Source: Massilia kyonggiensis (GTDB lineage Bacteria; Pseudomonadota; Gammaproteobacteria; Burkholderiales; Burkholderiaceae_D). From it: a stretch of 64,000 bases of DNA. Positions 50,436-59,816 of this stretch are shown here, piece after piece. Position numbers and translations under genes: made by a program. Where the stretch lies: positions 1 to 64,000 of the forward strand of contig NZ_JANUGY010000017.1 in assembly GCF_024756235.1 (NCBI RefSeq), written 5' to 3'. Under the pieces are notes generated by a model. That model was not told the DNA's origin and made no database searches. It worked only from the letters and a program-made list of their open reading frames with translations. The stretch's first letter is position 1; each line of letters opens with the position of its first letter.

Positions 50436-53400
50436 GGCTCGTGTACAGGCTGTGGTGCGTGAGGATGAACAGGGTACGCTTGTCCGCGCCGCCGAAGATC
50501 AGCTGCAGCGGCCGTTCCGGCACGTCGATACGGCCGCGCTCCTTGCCGTCCGGGCCGTAGACGAACACCTGGCCGTTGGCGACGTAGACGTTGCCGTCCG
50601 GGCCCAGCGTCGCGCTCTCTCCGCCGCGGTCGGCGACCTGCTTCAGGTCCGTGATCGCGCCGCCCTGGCCCACGAGACCGCTGAACGTGCGGTTCTCGGA
50701 ACCGTTCGTGAAAATCACGCGCTCGCCCACGCGCGCGCTGGTAAAGCCATGCGTGTCGAGCGTGTCGGACCAGCGGTAGCCCAGGTGATCCGTCGGGCCC
50801 TGGCGCGTCACGCGCCACGCCGGGAGCACGAGGCTGCCGTCCGGCGACACGTATTCCTGCGCCTTCGGTTTCGCCACGTCGCGCGCGAACATCTCGCTCA
50901 GGGTCGTGAACTCGTAGGTCTTCGGATCGATCTGGTCCTGGAACTCGCCGTTCTGCCAGAAGTTGACGGGGATCGCCACGCGCGCATCGGCACGCGCCGC
51001 GACGGCCGTCGGCTTGATCATCGTGTAGCCGTCCGGCGTCGGCGGCACGTCCGGCTTGAACGCATACACGCTCGCGCTCGGGCCGTAGTGCGACACGACC
51101 ATCACGTTGCCGCTGCGGTCGATGGCAAGGTTGATCGGGTCGAGCGGGGTGTCGCGTACGATCTCGAGGCCGCGGTCGCGGCTCCAGGCGTGGATGCGCT
51201 TGAAGTGGCGGTCGATGAAGTACAGCTTGCCGTTGGCGTCGACGGCGGCGCCGGCGACGGAATAGAAGCCGTCCGCGACCTTTTCGACCTTGCCCGAGGG
51301 CGCCGGCGCGGCCGTCTGCCTGCCCGTGTAATCGAGGATCGCGAACTCGCGCTCGCGCACCTCGATGTTGTGCGTGACGTCGGTGATCGCGTTCTCGTAC
51401 GGGTACTTCGACGCGCGCAAATACGTGGTGCAGCCGTTCTCGTCGCAGGTGGCGAAGCCGCTCTCGCCGTTGACGTGCACGTTGCGGAAGCGGATGTCGC
51501 TGGAATTCGCGATGCGCACGGCCGTCACCGCCGGCTTGATGGAGCGGGTGACGCGGTAGCCGTGGTAATTCGCGATCAGGATGTTTTTCGAGTTGCGGAT
51601 GTCGAGCGACACGGAATCCATGCCGTCTCGGACTTCTTCTTCCGTCTGCGGCGCATAGAACGACCAGTTCTCCACGCCGTCCAGCACGATCTCGTTGCGG
51701 ATGTGGTGCTCCGCCGAGAGTTCGTACACGCGGCCCGGCGTCTTCGTGTTCGTCACGTAGAAGCCCGCCTGCGCATAGCCGCTGGGCGACCAGATGCCGG
51801 TAAACGTGCCGCCGCCGCCGTCCGTCACCCACACGCTCGGGTACTGGCGGTCCCACCACAGGGTCGTATCCCATTTCGCGGACTTCTGGTACGGATCGGC
51901 GCGCGTGCCGTCGTACAGGCGCGTGCCGTGGCCGCCCTGGATGCGCACGTCGTCGACCAGCGATTGCTCGCCCGCACGCCACAGCAGCGCGACGGCGCGG
52001 TTGTTGACTTCACCCGTGGCGAGGCCGATGCCGGACACGATGCCGGCGCCGCCGCGCGCGCTTTCCAGCAGCGCCTTCGGCGTGTCGACGCCCTGGAACA
52101 GCGGGGAACCGTTGGGCAGCACGAGCTGCGTCAGGCCCGGGTGCAGGCCGACGATCACGGTGTCCGGCTTCATGCGGATCGTGTCGTTGACCATGTAGAA
52201 GCCCTGTGGCAGGTACACGACGCGGTTGCTGTCGATGGCCTTCTGGATCGCGGCCGTGTCGTCCGCGCGGCCGTCGCCCTTCGCGCCGAATTTGTGCACG
52301 TTGGCCCATTCCTTCGACGGCGGCAACGCTTTCAGCACGCGCTGCGGTGCGGTTTTGCCGATGGGGCCCGTCTTGTAGTTCGTCGTGAAGCGGCCCGGCG
52401 CGCCCAGCTGGTCGACCTTCATGCCGTAGTTGAGTTCCGTGACCTCGTACGCGCGGCCGGCGCCGGCCAGCGTCTTGCCGCTGTCGCGGAACTTCGCAAA
52501 GGTCGGCACATTGCGAGCGCTGGCGTGGTCGAACGCGATCTGCGTGTAGACGTTGTCCTCGTTGCTGATGACGACGGCGGCCTTCGCCACGTTTTCGAAG
52601 CGGACGTTCTTCGCATACAGCCAGTCGCCGTAGCCGCGGTCGATGTCGATGCCGACCGGGGTGTCGCGGATGTCGACGTTGTCCAGCGTGAGCCCGGCCT
52701 CGTGCTCGCGGATGGCCGCGTCGCGCTGGCCGTCGAACGTCGCATCGACGAGCGTGAACTGCCACGCGGGCGACGTCTTTTCGGCCAGGATGCCGTAGCG
52801 GCCCCCGTGGAATTTCAGGTCGTACGCGATGTTGCCGACGTGGTAGACGCCGGCGAGGCCGCTGCCGATGTGAAAATCGATGTGCGACAGGTTCGAGTGC
52901 TGCGCCGTGTGCATGCGCACGCCGGTGGCGGCCGGGTTGCCGTCGCCGATCTCGAAGTCGACGTTCGACAGCACGGAATAGAACGTGGCGGAGTTCGCGT
53001 CGCGCACGTCCTTGTCCGCGCCGACGGCGCCCGCGACGGGCATCGGCACCTTGACGACCGTGTACTGGTCGCCGCCCGTGAAGATCACCATGTTGGCGAC
53101 GCCCTGCTGGAAGCCCGGCGTCTTCGGCGCCAGCACGAACACGGGACGCGTCGCACCCACGCCGTACACGCGCACGGCGAGCGGGATCAGGATGCTCTTC
53201 GTGATGCGGTAGCGGCCGGACGGCAGGAACACGACGCCGCCTTCGCCCTTGTTGGCGGCAGCGTCGATGGCTTGCTGGATGGCGGCCGTGTCGTCCGTCC
53301 TGCCGTCGCCCTTCGCGCGCACGACGACGGCGCGCGGGTCCTCGGGCATGGTCTGGAACGCGGATACGGAAGCGGCCGATGCGGGTGCGGCAAGCGCGAA

Positions 53401-53445
53401 CGCAAGCACCAGCGCCGCTGGAATCGTTGAAAGCGTAGTCTTCAT
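50425..53445 (-). CDS. Secreted double beta-helix (pectate-lyase-3/GH55-like) protein fused to an SMP-30/gluconolactonase-like propeller
   Basis: The 1006-residue product has a signal peptide (1-25). Two similar beta helices follow, each opening with the PF12708 signature: AKGDGRTDDTAAIQQAIDAA (~44-63) with FLPSGRYRIT, and GAKGDGRADDTAAIQKAID (~387-405) with YLPQGFYMV. Paired helices are the plan of GH55 exo-beta-1,3-glucanases. From about residue 720 to the end is a beta propeller of the SMP-30/gluconolactonase type (AAVDANGKLYFIDRHFKRIHAW ... GPDGNVYVANGQVFVYGPDGKERG ... FGGADKRTLFILT). The usual metal-binding Glu at the start of that fold is not evident. It sits among gluconokinase, GntP and esterase genes. 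The substrate is unknown. Confidence 0.85.
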   Translation of the reverse strand: MKTTLSTIPAALVLAFALAAPASAASVSAFQTMPEDPRAVVVRAKGDGRTDDTAAIQQAIDAAANKGEGGVVFLPSGRYRITKSILIPLAVRVYGVGATRPVFVLAPKTPGFQQGVANMVIFTGGDQYTVVKVPMPVAGAVGADKDVRDANSATFYSVLSNVDFEIGDGNPAATGVRMHTAQHSNLSHIDFHIGSGLAGVYHVGNIAYDLKFHGGRYGILAEKTSPAWQFTLVDATFDGQRDAAIREHEAGLTLDNVDIRDTPVGIDIDRGYGDWLYAKNVRFENVAKAAVVISNEDNVYTQIAFDHASARNVPTFAKFRDSGKTLAGAGRAYEVTELNYGMKVDQLGAPGRFTTNYKTGPIGKTAPQRVLKALPPSKEWANVHKFGAKGDGRADDTAAIQKAIDSNRVVYLPQGFYMVNDTIRMKPDTVIVGLHPGLTQLVLPNGSPLFQGVDTPKALLESARGGAGIVSGIGLATGEVNNRAVALLWRAGEQSLVDDVRIQGGHGTRLYDGTRADPYQKSAKWDTTLWWDRQYPSVWVTDGGGGTFTGIWSPSGYAQAGFYVTNTKTPGRVYELSAEHHIRNEIVLDGVENWSFYAPQTEEEVRDGMDSVSLDIRNSKNILIANYHGYRVTRSIKPAVTAVRIANSSDIRFRNVHVNGESGFATCDENGCTTYLRASKYPYENAITDVTHNIEVREREFAILDYTGRQTAAPAPSGKVEKVADGFYSVAGAAVDANGKLYFIDRHFKRIHAWSRDRGLEIVRDTPLDPINLAIDRSGNVMVVSHYGPSASVYAFKPDVPPTPDGYTMIKPTAVAARADARVAIPVNFWQNGEFQDQIDPKTYEFTTLSEMFARDVAKPKAQEYVSPDGSLVLPAWRVTRQGPTDHLGYRWSDTLDTHGFTSARVGERVIFTNGSENRTFSGLVGQGGAITDLKQVADRGGESATLGPDGNVYVANGQVFVYGPDGKERGRIDVPERPLQLIFGGADKRTLFILTHHSLYTSHVD

Positions 53446-53451
53446 TTATAG

Positions 53452-54774
53452 TTATCCTTGAGTGACGAACAGCGACAACAACATCACGAACAGCAGTCCG
53501 AACACGCCGACGATCGTCTCCATCATCGTCCACGAGCGGAACGTATCCTTCAGCGACAGGCCGAAGTATTCCTTGAACATCCAGAAGCCGGAATCGTTCA
53601 CGTGACTGAACATCAGGCTCCCCGCGCCGACGGCGAGGACCATCAGGTTCGGGTCGACGCCGGAGCTTTCGACGAGCGGCCCGACGACGCCGGCCGCCGT
53701 GATGCCGGCCACCGTCGCGGAACCGAGGCACACGCGGATCAAGGTCGCGACGGCCCAGCCGAGCAGCAGCGGATGCACGGGCATGTGGGCGAGCTGCGTG
53801 CCCAGTTCCGCGCTGACGCCGGAATCGATCAGCACCTGTTTCAGGCCACCCGCACCGGCGATGATCATCAGGATCGGCGAGATCTCGCGCAGCGCGCCCG
53901 CGGCACTGTCGGTCGTTTTCGAGAACGGCTGGCCGCGGCCGATACCCAGCGTGACGACCGCGACGCCGTACGACAGCAGCATCACGACGAGCGGACTGGA
54001 TAGAAACGCGAGCGGCTTGGAGAGGTCCGGACGGACCATCGTGACGAGCGTGAGGGCACCGAGTACCACGACCGGCAGCAACGCGGTGAAGAAGCTGTTG
54101 AAGGTACCCGGCAGCTCGCTGTCGGGCATCGCCTGCTGCGCGGTGCGGAACATCGGCGCGGGCTCCGCGCGGATGTGTTTCAGCGACATGGCGAAGATCG
54201 GCCCGGCGATGATCAGGGTCGGGATCGCGACGACGAGACCGTACAGCAGCGTCTTGCCCATGTCCGCGTGCACGGCGACGACGAGCGCCGTCGCCGACGG
54301 GTGCGGCGGCAGGAAGCCGTGCGCGATCGACAGCCCCGCCAGCAGCGGCATGCCGAGCGCCACGGCCGGGCGGCCCGACTGGTACACGAGCGAGAAGATC
54401 AGGGGGATCATCAGCACGAAGCCGACGTTGTAGTACAGCGGCATGCCGACGACGAAGCCGGTGACGGTCATCGCCACCGGGATCCGCGCCATGCCGAGCC
54501 GGTCGACGAGGCTGATGGCGATGCGCCGGGCCGCGCCGCTGTCGGCGATCAGCTTGCCGAACACGGCGCCCAGGCAGATCACGACGACCAGGGACCCGAG
54601 CAGGTCACCGATCCCCTTTTCGATGGCGCCCGGGATCTTCGCGGCGGGCATCCCCAGCATCAATGCGGCAACGATGGCTGCGACGACGAACGCGAGGAGC
54701 GGCTGAATCTTGCCCCACGCGATCATCACCGTCAGCAGCCCGACCGCCAGCAGTACGGACAGCAGGTTCCACAC
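53452..54774 (-). CDS. GntP family gluconate:H+ symporter
   Basis: The 440-residue product has about 12 hydrophobic helices. GntP-family text includes FVVGMPLYYNVGFVLMIPLIF, LPPHPSATALV, LGSATVAGITAAGVVGPL and SLMFSHVNDSGFWMFKEYFGLSLKDTFRSWTMMET, the last being the standard family ending. It imports gluconate or a related aldonate/hexuronate-derived acid. The start is GTG at 54774 with GGAGG 6 bases upstream. It begins 13 bases after the TonB receptor stop and is followed after 6 bases by the beta-helix/lactonase gene. With gluconokinase in the same operon, gluconate is the likely end product taken up. Confidence 0.93.
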   Translation of the reverse strand: MWNLLSVLLAVGLLTVMIAWGKIQPLLAFVVAAIVAALMLGMPAAKIPGAIEKGIGDLLGSLVVVICLGAVFGKLIADSGAARRIAISLVDRLGMARIPVAMTVTGFVVGMPLYYNVGFVLMIPLIFSLVYQSGRPAVALGMPLLAGLSIAHGFLPPHPSATALVVAVHADMGKTLLYGLVVAIPTLIIAGPIFAMSLKHIRAEPAPMFRTAQQAMPDSELPGTFNSFFTALLPVVVLGALTLVTMVRPDLSKPLAFLSSPLVVMLLSYGVAVVTLGIGRGQPFSKTTDSAAGALREISPILMIIAGAGGLKQVLIDSGVSAELGTQLAHMPVHPLLLGWAVATLIRVCLGSATVAGITAAGVVGPLVESSGVDPNLMVLAVGAGSLMFSHVNDSGFWMFKEYFGLSLKDTFRSWTMMETIVGVFGLLFVMLLSLFVTQG

Positions 54775-54787
54775 GGCCGGCCTCCGT

Positions 54788-57757
54788 TTAGAAGTTGTAG
54801 CGCAGGCCGGCGCGGTAGGTGCGTCCCACGACGTCGTACAGGGCCGGGTTGATCGCGAAGCTCGGGTTGGCCTGCGGTGCCGGTTCCGGATCGCGGTCCG
54901 CCAGGTTGTCGATCTTGAAGTAGACCATCAGCTGCTTCGACACGTTGTAGCTGCCGCCGAAGTCGATGTAGGTCGCGCCCTTCATCTTGTTGTTGTAGAT
55001 GGTCGGGTGGATCAGGGTCGACACCGGGCAGTTCGTCTGGCACTCGATGTACTCGTTGCTGTACTTGCCGTCGCTGAACCAGCGCTCGGTCAGCGTGAGA
55101 CTCAGCTTGTCGTTATCCCACGTCTGGGTCGCAAGCACCTTCCACTTCGGCGTGTTGCCCAAATTGACGCCCGCGCCTTCCGACGGGATCGTGCCGACGA
55201 CGCCCGAATCCGTGATGAAGTGCAGCGTGCGGGTGGCCAGCGCGCGCACGGTGAAGCGGCCCGGCAGGCTGAATTTGTCGAGGTTCGTGCGGTACGCCGA
55301 CTCGATGTCGAAGCCTTTCAAATGCAGCGAAGCGAGATTGAAGTTCTGCACCGTGACGTAGTTGTTGCCCGGGCTGTTCAGCACCATCGCCTGGCAGATT
55401 TCCTGGTTGCCGGCCACGCACAGGTCGACTTCCTGCTGGATCGACAAGGTCGAGATCACGTCGTTGACCTTGATGTCGTAGTAGTCGAGCGACGTCGAGA
55501 AGCCCGGCGCCCAGCTCGGCTGGCTCAGCACAATGCCGAACGAGTTGTTGCGTGCGATTTCCGGGCGCAGGTTCGTGTTGCCGACGGTGCGCTGCTGCAC
55601 GCTGACCGTGTTGCCCTGGTACTGCACCTGGTTGTTGACGACGACCGGCGCCGCGAACAGTTCGGACAGGTTAGGCGCGCGCACGTCCTTCGAGCTGACG
55701 GCGCGGAAGCGCAGGCCGTCGATGGGCGTCTTCCACGTGGCGCCGATCTTCCAGCTGCTCACGCTGCCGGCCGTGCTGTACTTGGTCTGGCGGTCGGCGA
55801 GGTTCAGGTTCGCTTCACCCCACGTGTCCGACTTCAGCACGGGCAGGTTCAGCTCGACGTATGCCTCGCGCACGTTGTACGCGCCCGCGCCGTTGTGATA
55901 GTTACCGGCATACCAGTTGTTGCCGACCGTGCTGTTGAGGGTCGGGTCGGCCGGGTAGGCGGCGCCGCCGATCGAATCGGGGGAGACGCCGGCGCCGTAC
56001 GGGTCGCCGTGCACGTCGTACTTCTCGCGGCGCCATTCGGCACCGGTCGCCATCGACAGCGGGCCCGCCCAGCCTTCCCAGATCTCGCCGTTGAAGTTGG
56101 CGCTGGCCACGTCCTGGCTCTGCGTCGTGCGCTGGATCGGGCCGGCGGCCGGTGCGATATAGCCCCACGCGGCCGGATCGACCGGGTTGTTGCCGATGAT
56201 GTTCAGCGGCACGCAGCCGTTGGCGGCGGCGACGGCGTTGCGGCAGACGATCTTGCCGCTCGCATCGCGCACGGCGTCGATCGCGTTGTTGTAGCGCGTG
56301 TTCAGCGTGATGTCGTGGACGTTGATGTTCGTCGTATTCTCGCCGTGTTCCGCATACGCGTCGTACGACCATTCCTTGCCGAACAGGTTGAACTTGCCGT
56401 CCGCACCGACGACGAAGCGGCGCTGCGTGCGCGTCGGGTGCACGTTGATGTTGGCCGGGAAGATCGCGTTCGCCGTGCCGTACTGGAAGCTCTTGATGTT
56501 GTTGGCCGCGCAGGCCGCTGCGATCGAGGCGGGCAGGAACGGGTTGTCGCACTGGATCGTCAGGTTGGCCTGCTTGGCGGCGCCCGGGTTCGGCGAGAAG
56601 TGCGATTTCACCTGCGCATAGTTGGCGGTGAAATAGATCTCGTTATCCGCATCGAGGTCCCACGACAGGCGCGTGTAGGCGACCTGCCGCTTGAAATTCA
56701 TGGCGAGGTTCGTGCCCGCGCCGACGCTTCCCGAGAGATCGCCGCCCACGCAGAACGGATTCACGCAGTTCGTGACCTGGCCGGTGCCGGTCGGCACGCC
56801 GTTCGAACCGTAGTTGAATTTGTACGGCACGCCGCCGTCTCCGAACGCGGTGCCCTGCAGCGGGCCGTTCGTGATCAGGCCGTATTTCGAATACTGGTAT
56901 TGCTGGGCGTGGTCGATGACCATGTATTCCGGCTTGCCGTCATTGGTCTGCGACAGCGGACGGCGCTGGAACACCGTGTTGCGGTACCACGTGCGGCCGC
57001 CCGCGCCCACTTCGCCAAAGCCCGGCGAATCGATGCCGTTTTCCTTGCTGAACTCGCCGCTGACGGTCGCGTGCAGGCGGTCGTTCAGGAAGCCCTTGCC
57101 CCAGGCGGCCTGCAGGGTGCCGCTCTTGTCGTCGTGGTATTTCGTCTGGCCGCCCTCGACGTTCGCTTTAAAACCCGTGAACTTCTTGTCCGTGATGAAG
57201 TTGACGACGCCGCCCACCGCATCGGAACCGTACGATGCGGACGCGCCGCCCGTCACGACGTCCACGCGTTTCACCAGCAGTTGCGGGAACTGGCTGACGT
57301 CCGTGACGCCCGTGACGTTCGCGCCGACGACGCGCTGGCCGTCGAGCAGGGTCAGGGTCCGGATGGTGCCCAGGCCGCGCAGGCTCAGCGAGGACAGGCC
57401 CTGGATGCCGCTCGACGTGCTGTTGGTGCTCGTCGTGCGGCCCGTGCTGCCCTGCAAGGCGGGCAGTTCGGCCAGCGTGTTGAACAGGTTCGGCTTGGCG
57501 GCCTTTTCCAGGTCGGCGCTGGACAGGCTCGTCGTCGGCGTCGGCTGCGTGAAGCCGCGGGCCGCGATGCGCGAGCCGGAAATGCGCACGACGTTCGCTT
57601 CCGGAACGGCAGGGAAGGCTTCAGGGGCTTGGGCTGCCTGGGCATCCGGCGCCGGCGGTTGTGCCGGTTCGGCTTGCTGCGCATGGGCAGCGCCCAGCAT
57701 GCCGCAGGCGCTGGCGACGGCGAGGTTGATGAGGGTGCGTTGCAGTGGTATACGCAT
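54788..57757 (-). CDS. TonB-dependent receptor of the gluconokinase operon
   Basis: The ~989-residue outer-membrane receptor has a signal peptide ending AHAQQ and a Pro/Ala/Gln-rich stretch. The TonB box is VVRISGSRIAARG, and the plug has LSLRGLGTIRTLTLLDGQRVV and VKRVDVVTGGASASYGSDAVGGVVNFITDKKF. This is the long 'oligosaccharide' class found in Caulobacter, Xanthomonas and Massilia relatives. It ends RTYRAGLRYNF. The start at 57757 is chosen for its GGAG at 6 bases; the frame opens 7 codons earlier. It lies between gluconokinase (72 bases) and GntP (13 bases). Confidence 0.92.
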   Translation of the reverse strand: MRIPLQRTLINLAVASACGMLGAAHAQQAEPAQPPAPDAQAAQAPEAFPAVPEANVVRISGSRIAARGFTQPTPTTSLSSADLEKAAKPNLFNTLAELPALQGSTGRTTSTNSTSSGIQGLSSLSLRGLGTIRTLTLLDGQRVVGANVTGVTDVSQFPQLLVKRVDVVTGGASASYGSDAVGGVVNFITDKKFTGFKANVEGGQTKYHDDKSGTLQAAWGKGFLNDRLHATVSGEFSKENGIDSPGFGEVGAGGRTWYRNTVFQRRPLSQTNDGKPEYMVIDHAQQYQYSKYGLITNGPLQGTAFGDGGVPYKFNYGSNGVPTGTGQVTNCVNPFCVGGDLSGSVGAGTNLAMNFKRQVAYTRLSWDLDADNEIYFTANYAQVKSHFSPNPGAAKQANLTIQCDNPFLPASIAAACAANNIKSFQYGTANAIFPANINVHPTRTQRRFVVGADGKFNLFGKEWSYDAYAEHGENTTNINVHDITLNTRYNNAIDAVRDASGKIVCRNAVAAANGCVPLNIIGNNPVDPAAWGYIAPAAGPIQRTTQSQDVASANFNGEIWEGWAGPLSMATGAEWRREKYDVHGDPYGAGVSPDSIGGAAYPADPTLNSTVGNNWYAGNYHNGAGAYNVREAYVELNLPVLKSDTWGEANLNLADRQTKYSTAGSVSSWKIGATWKTPIDGLRFRAVSSKDVRAPNLSELFAAPVVVNNQVQYQGNTVSVQQRTVGNTNLRPEIARNNSFGIVLSQPSWAPGFSTSLDYYDIKVNDVISTLSIQQEVDLCVAGNQEICQAMVLNSPGNNYVTVQNFNLASLHLKGFDIESAYRTNLDKFSLPGRFTVRALATRTLHFITDSGVVGTIPSEGAGVNLGNTPKWKVLATQTWDNDKLSLTLTERWFSDGKYSNEYIECQTNCPVSTLIHPTIYNNKMKGATYIDFGGSYNVSKQLMVYFKIDNLADRDPEPAPQANPSFAINPALYDVVGRTYRAGLRYNF

Positions 57758-57829
57758 GGTAGTCTCCATTGTTCTCATGTAATCGGCATGCCGCCTCGGA
57801 TGGGCTGCTGGGCCGGTGCGACGGCTTAC

Positions 57830-58366
57830 TTATTGATTGATCGATGCGATGATGCTGGCCACCAGGGCTTCTGGCGGCTGGGTAATGTCCAGGGTGATGC
57901 CGGCTTCATCCGGCTGCAGCGGCTCGAGGTCGCGCAGCTGGCTGTCCAGCAGGGTGATCGGCATGTAGTGGCCGATGCGCGTCTGCATGCGCGCCGCGAT
58001 CATGCCGCGCGGACCTTGCAAGTGGGCGAAGCGCAGGGTCGGGTCGGCTTGGCGCAGCATGTCGCGGTAGCGCCGCTTGAGTGCCGAGCACGACACGACG
58101 ACGCCCGTGCCGCGTTCGCGCGCGGCACCGATCTCGTTGGCGAGGGCCTGCAGCCAGCCGGCGCGGTCGTCGTCCGTCAGCGGCACGCCGGCCGACATCT
58201 TGACCACGTTCGGCGCCGGGTGATACGCGTCGCCCTCGAGGAAGGCGACGTCGAAGGCCGCGGCGAGGGCGGCAGCGATCGTGCTCTTGCCGCAACCGCA
58301 GACGCCCATGATGACCCAGCGGCGGCCTTCGCCCGACTGGCTGGATACTTCGCTTGGTGATGCCAT
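57830..58366 (-). CDS. gntK: Gluconokinase
   Basis: It phosphorylates gluconate to 6-phosphogluconate, feeding the Entner-Doudoroff or pentose phosphate pathway. The 178-residue product has the P-loop VIMGVCGCGKSTIAAALAAA, the substrate block FLEGDAYHPAPNVVKMSAGVPLTDDDRAGWL and the lid/core VVVSCSALKRRYRDMLR. All are diagnostic of the thermosensitive/thermoresistant gluconokinase family. The start is ATG 58366, with AGAGAG upstream. It is the first gene of a six-gene minus-strand operon and lies just downstream of two LacI-type operator sequences, as expected for sugar-acid control. Confidence 0.95.
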   Translation of the reverse strand: MASPSEVSSQSGEGRRWVIMGVCGCGKSTIAAALAAAFDVAFLEGDAYHPAPNVVKMSAGVPLTDDDRAGWLQALANEIGAARERGTGVVVSCSALKRRYRDMLRQADPTLRFAHLQGPRGMIAARMQTRIGHYMPITLLDSQLRDLEPLQPDEAGITLDITQPPEALVASIIASINQ

Positions 58367-58400
58367 TCTGTCTCTCTTTCTGTTCAATTCGAAGCGACCG

Positions 58401-58412
58401 TTAGCGCTATCA
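58401..58412. promoter_or_regulatory. LacI-type operator O1, gluconokinase operon
   Basis: TTAGCGCTATCA lies 35 bases before the gntK ATG. It shares the AGCGCT core with the perfect palindrome 159 bases further upstream. Confidence 0.6.
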
Positions 58413-58555
58413 TTTTTGCCAAGTCTTCAATAAGGCGGGACGTTTGTAAAGCGATATTCATGTTGCGGAGCAAACCGTGCGGGGGGCTTGTCATGCAATA
58501 TGCATGAAATGATGGGAATATTTCCGCTGCGCCAGAGGGAAACCACAGAAACGGG

Positions 58556-58573
58556 ACTGATAGCGCTATCAGT
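58556..58573. promoter_or_regulatory. LacI-type operator O2, perfect palindrome
   Basis: ACTGATAGCGCTATCAGT is an 18-bp perfect palindrome with the CG centre typical of LacI-family sites. The centre-to-centre distance to the gntK-proximal site is 159 bases, about 15 helical turns, which would suit DNA looping. Confidence 0.7.
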
Positions 58574-58608
58574 TGTGCGCAGCGACACGCGTGGAAAGCG
58601 TGTGGCGT

Positions 58609-59685
58609 TTACAACACGTTTGCATCGCCGGGCGTGGGAGGGGTCGTGATCTTGGTCCGGTGCAGGCGCATCTGCACGACGAACATCCGCAGCGCGGCCA
58701 GGAAGGGGACGGAGAGGAAGATGCCGGACACGCCAGCCAGTTCCTCGCCGGCGAGCAGGCCGAACACGACGAGGATCGGCGGCACGTCCACACCCTCGCT
58801 CATCAGCCAGGGGCTGAGCATGTAGTCCTGGAAGACGCGGTAGCCGCCGATGAAGAGGATGATCCAGCCCACGTGCTCGTAGCCGCTGAACAGGGCGACG
58901 CCCACGATGGCCGCCGCCGCGACGAGCGGACCCAGCACGGGAATCACTTCCAGCACGGCCGCGACGCCGGCCAGCAGCAGCGCGAACGGCACTCCCATCA
59001 GCGACAGCACGAGACTGTAGGTGACGAGCGTCGCCAGCGACAGCAGGGCCAGCGCCCGCACATAGCTCGACAGCAAGGTATTCAGGCCGTGCAGCACGTC
59101 CGTCCAGAAGGCGCCGTTGCGGCGGTGGCGCACCGTGACGAGCAGTTCATCGAAGACATGCGCCTGCAGGATCATCAGGAAGCTCAGGATCGGGACGACG
59201 ACGACGTAGATGAGGTTGCCGGCAAGGTGCATCAGCCCGAAGCCGACGTTACGCACGAACGGCATCGCCTCCGCCGAACCGCCCTGCAACAGATCGCGCA
59301 GGAAGGCGGCCAGCCGCGCGCGCAAGGGTTCGAGCAGGTGCGGCAGCGGCAGGCGCCGTTCCAGCGTGGCGGGATCGAGCAGGGTCGGCAACTGGTGCGC
59401 GAGCGCCGTTGCCTGTGCGGCCACTGTGTTGCCGAACAGCCCGACGGCCAGCGCGACGAGCCCGACCACGACGAGGTAGACGACGCACAGCAGGAGCGTG
59501 CGCGGCACGCGGCCGCCGACGACGCGCTGGGCCAGCACGAACAGCGGATAGATGAGGTAGCTGAACAGCACGGCGATCAGCATCACGAGCAGCGTCGTCC
59601 GCACGAGAAAGACGCCATACAGACCTGCAATCACCAGCGCGGCCGTCCACACCACGCGGGCCGTACGCGCATCGATTCCGAACAC
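58609..59685 (-). CDS. AI-2E family transporter (second copy in window)
   Basis: The 358-residue polytopic protein has paired N-terminal helices (VVWTAALVIAGLYGVFLVRTTLLVMLIAVLFSYLIYPL), a soluble middle and a C-terminal helix bundle. The bundle includes 'LLAGVAAVLEVIPVLGPLVAAAAIVGVAL' and 'FQDYMLSPWLMSEGVDVPPILVVFGLLAGEELAGVSGIFLSVP', the family's most conserved region. It is distant in sequence from the copy at 538-1674. The substrate is unknown. It is upstream of gluconokinase on the same strand, but the palindromic operator and an AT-rich gap lie between, so it is probably a separate transcript. Confidence 0.9.
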   Translation of the reverse strand: MFGIDARTARVVWTAALVIAGLYGVFLVRTTLLVMLIAVLFSYLIYPLFVLAQRVVGGRVPRTLLLCVVYLVVVGLVALAVGLFGNTVAAQATALAHQLPTLLDPATLERRLPLPHLLEPLRARLAAFLRDLLQGGSAEAMPFVRNVGFGLMHLAGNLIYVVVVPILSFLMILQAHVFDELLVTVRHRRNGAFWTDVLHGLNTLLSSYVRALALLSLATLVTYSLVLSLMGVPFALLLAGVAAVLEVIPVLGPLVAAAAIVGVALFSGYEHVGWIILFIGGYRVFQDYMLSPWLMSEGVDVPPILVVFGLLAGEELAGVSGIFLSVPFLAALRMFVVQMRLHRTKITTPPTPGDANVL

Positions 59686-59816
59686 GGCGTCTCCCTGTCA
59701 GCGGTCCGCCGCTACGGCAGGCCTTGTCAGGATGATACGGCGAGGGCGTCTTCGCTGGCGCGCAACTCGGCCTGAGGGTGCTACATTAAGCGTGCACGGA
59801 ACACGGAGGACACGAC

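Noticed and set aside
50122..53430. 1102-codon plus-strand open frame opposite the beta-helix fusion
   Set aside because: Antisense shadow; the minus strand has repeated beta-helix signatures.
54710..58360. 1216-codon plus-strand open frame opposite the TonB receptor and gluconokinase
   Set aside because: Shadow of well-supported minus-strand genes.
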